Program-made: the position numbers and the translations under genes | From: Rhodospirillales bacterium | Lineage (GTDB): Bacteria; Pseudomonadota; Alphaproteobacteria; Rhodospirillales; Casp-alpha2 | Assembly (NCBI GenBank): GCA_016187325.1 | Contig: JACPJY010000031.1 | Span: 1 to 5,837 of the forward strand | DNA length: 5,837 bases | Reading direction: 5' to 3' | Shown: piece after piece, positions 5,509 through 5,837 of the stretch | Position numbering within the stretch: the stretch's first letter is position 1 | How the letters are laid out: every line of letters begins with the position of its first letter | Notes under the pieces: model-generated | Databases searched by the model: none | What the model saw: only the letters and a program-made list of their open reading frames with translations | What the model was told of the DNA's origin: nothing

Positions 5509-5837
5509 CGCGGCCTAAGCGGGCCAAGGCGGCCGGCAAGTTCATCACCCTCGAGGGCGGCGAGGGCGCCGGCAAGACCACGCAAATCAAGTTGCTGGCG
5601 AACGCGTTGCGTGCCGCCGGCGTCGCGGCGGTCGTCACTCGCGAGCCGGGCGGCGCGCCGAAGGCCGAGAGCATCCGCGCGCTGCTGGTCGAGGGTGCGG
5701 TCGACCGCTGGCAGCCGATGAGCGAGGCGCTGCTCAACTACGCGGCCCGGCTCGAGCACGTCGAGACCACCATCAAGCCGGCGCTCGCCGATGGGCGCTG
5801 GGTGCTGTCGGACCGCTTCGCCGATTCCACCGTCGCC
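5505..5837 (+). CDS. tmk: Thymidylate kinase, N-terminal part (cut by window edge)
   Basis: The first 111 residues are visible. The enzyme phosphorylates dTMP to dTDP with ATP in the cytoplasm, a required step towards dTTP. Residues 14-25 read ITLEGGEGAGKT, with the P-loop GGEGAGKT at 18-25 in the bacterial form. TREPGG (45-50), NYAARLEHVE (78-87) and the SDRFADST segment (102-109, the DR[FY] nucleotide-binding motif) all match Tmk in order and spacing. About half of a roughly 210-aa protein is present; the LID region is outside. The start is GTG 5505, overlapping the carboxypeptidase stop by 4 bases (GTGA), which indicates translational coupling and explains the lack of a clear Shine-Dalgarno. 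The basic leader MTRPKRAKAAGK is slightly longer than in E. coli. In alphaproteobacteria holB often follows. Confidence 0.95.
   Translation, partial: MTRPKRAKAAGKFITLEGGEGAGKTTQIKLLANALRAAGVAAVVTREPGGAPKAESIRALLVEGAVDRWQPMSEALLNYAARLEHVETTIKPALADGRWVLSDRFADSTVA

Noticed and set aside
5181..5759. 192-codon minus-strand frame at the right end
   Set aside because: It is antisense to the carboxypeptidase and tmk genes, both recognised by motifs.

Overview
The window looks like chromosome from a GC-rich alphaproteobacterium, probably Rhodospirillales-like. This rests on strongly GC-biased codon use, the protein styles (MltB_2-type transglycosylase with a C-terminal peptidoglycan-binding domain, alphaproteobacterial RlpA with a C-terminal SPOR domain) and the gene order rlpA - D,D-carboxypeptidase - tmk, which is familiar from alphaproteobacteria. 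The genus cannot be told from the sequence alone.

Layout. Bases 1-300 hold the 3' remnant of an IS1-like (InsB-type) transposase gene and no intact mobile element. Bases 300-519 are a conspicuously AT-rich non-coding stretch with candidate promoters for a small orphan gene (520-831, 103 aa, function unknown). That gene ends in two hairpins, the second a convincing Rho-independent terminator (874-905). After a GC-rich leader of about 130 bases come four complete plus-strand genes and one partial gene. They are a YdcF/ElyC-like DUF218 membrane protein (1034-1828), a secreted MltB-family lytic transglycosylase (1927-3129), the lipoprotein RlpA (3247-4230), a PBP5-like D-alanyl-D-alanine carboxypeptidase (4330-5508), and thymidylate kinase tmk (from GTG 5505, running off the right edge).

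How the genes fit together. Four neighbouring genes act in envelope and peptidoglycan metabolism: a DUF218 protein of the family tied to envelope integrity, a glycan-strand-cleaving transglycosylase, a septal RlpA-type transglycosylase/SPOR protein, and a carboxypeptidase that trims pentapeptides. tmk overlaps the carboxypeptidase gene by 4 bases (GTGA), so the two are probably co-transcribed and translationally coupled. A candidate promoter upstream of rlpA suggests an rlpA-dac-tmk transcription unit.

I found no new defence, mobile or regulatory system. The items most worth a second look are a perfect 14-bp inverted repeat inside the rlpA linker, the orphan 103-aa protein with its own promoter and terminator, a Gly-to-Arg change in the usually NDRGPF active-site motif of RlpA, and hairpins over the translation starts or spacers of the ydcF-like and mltB genes.
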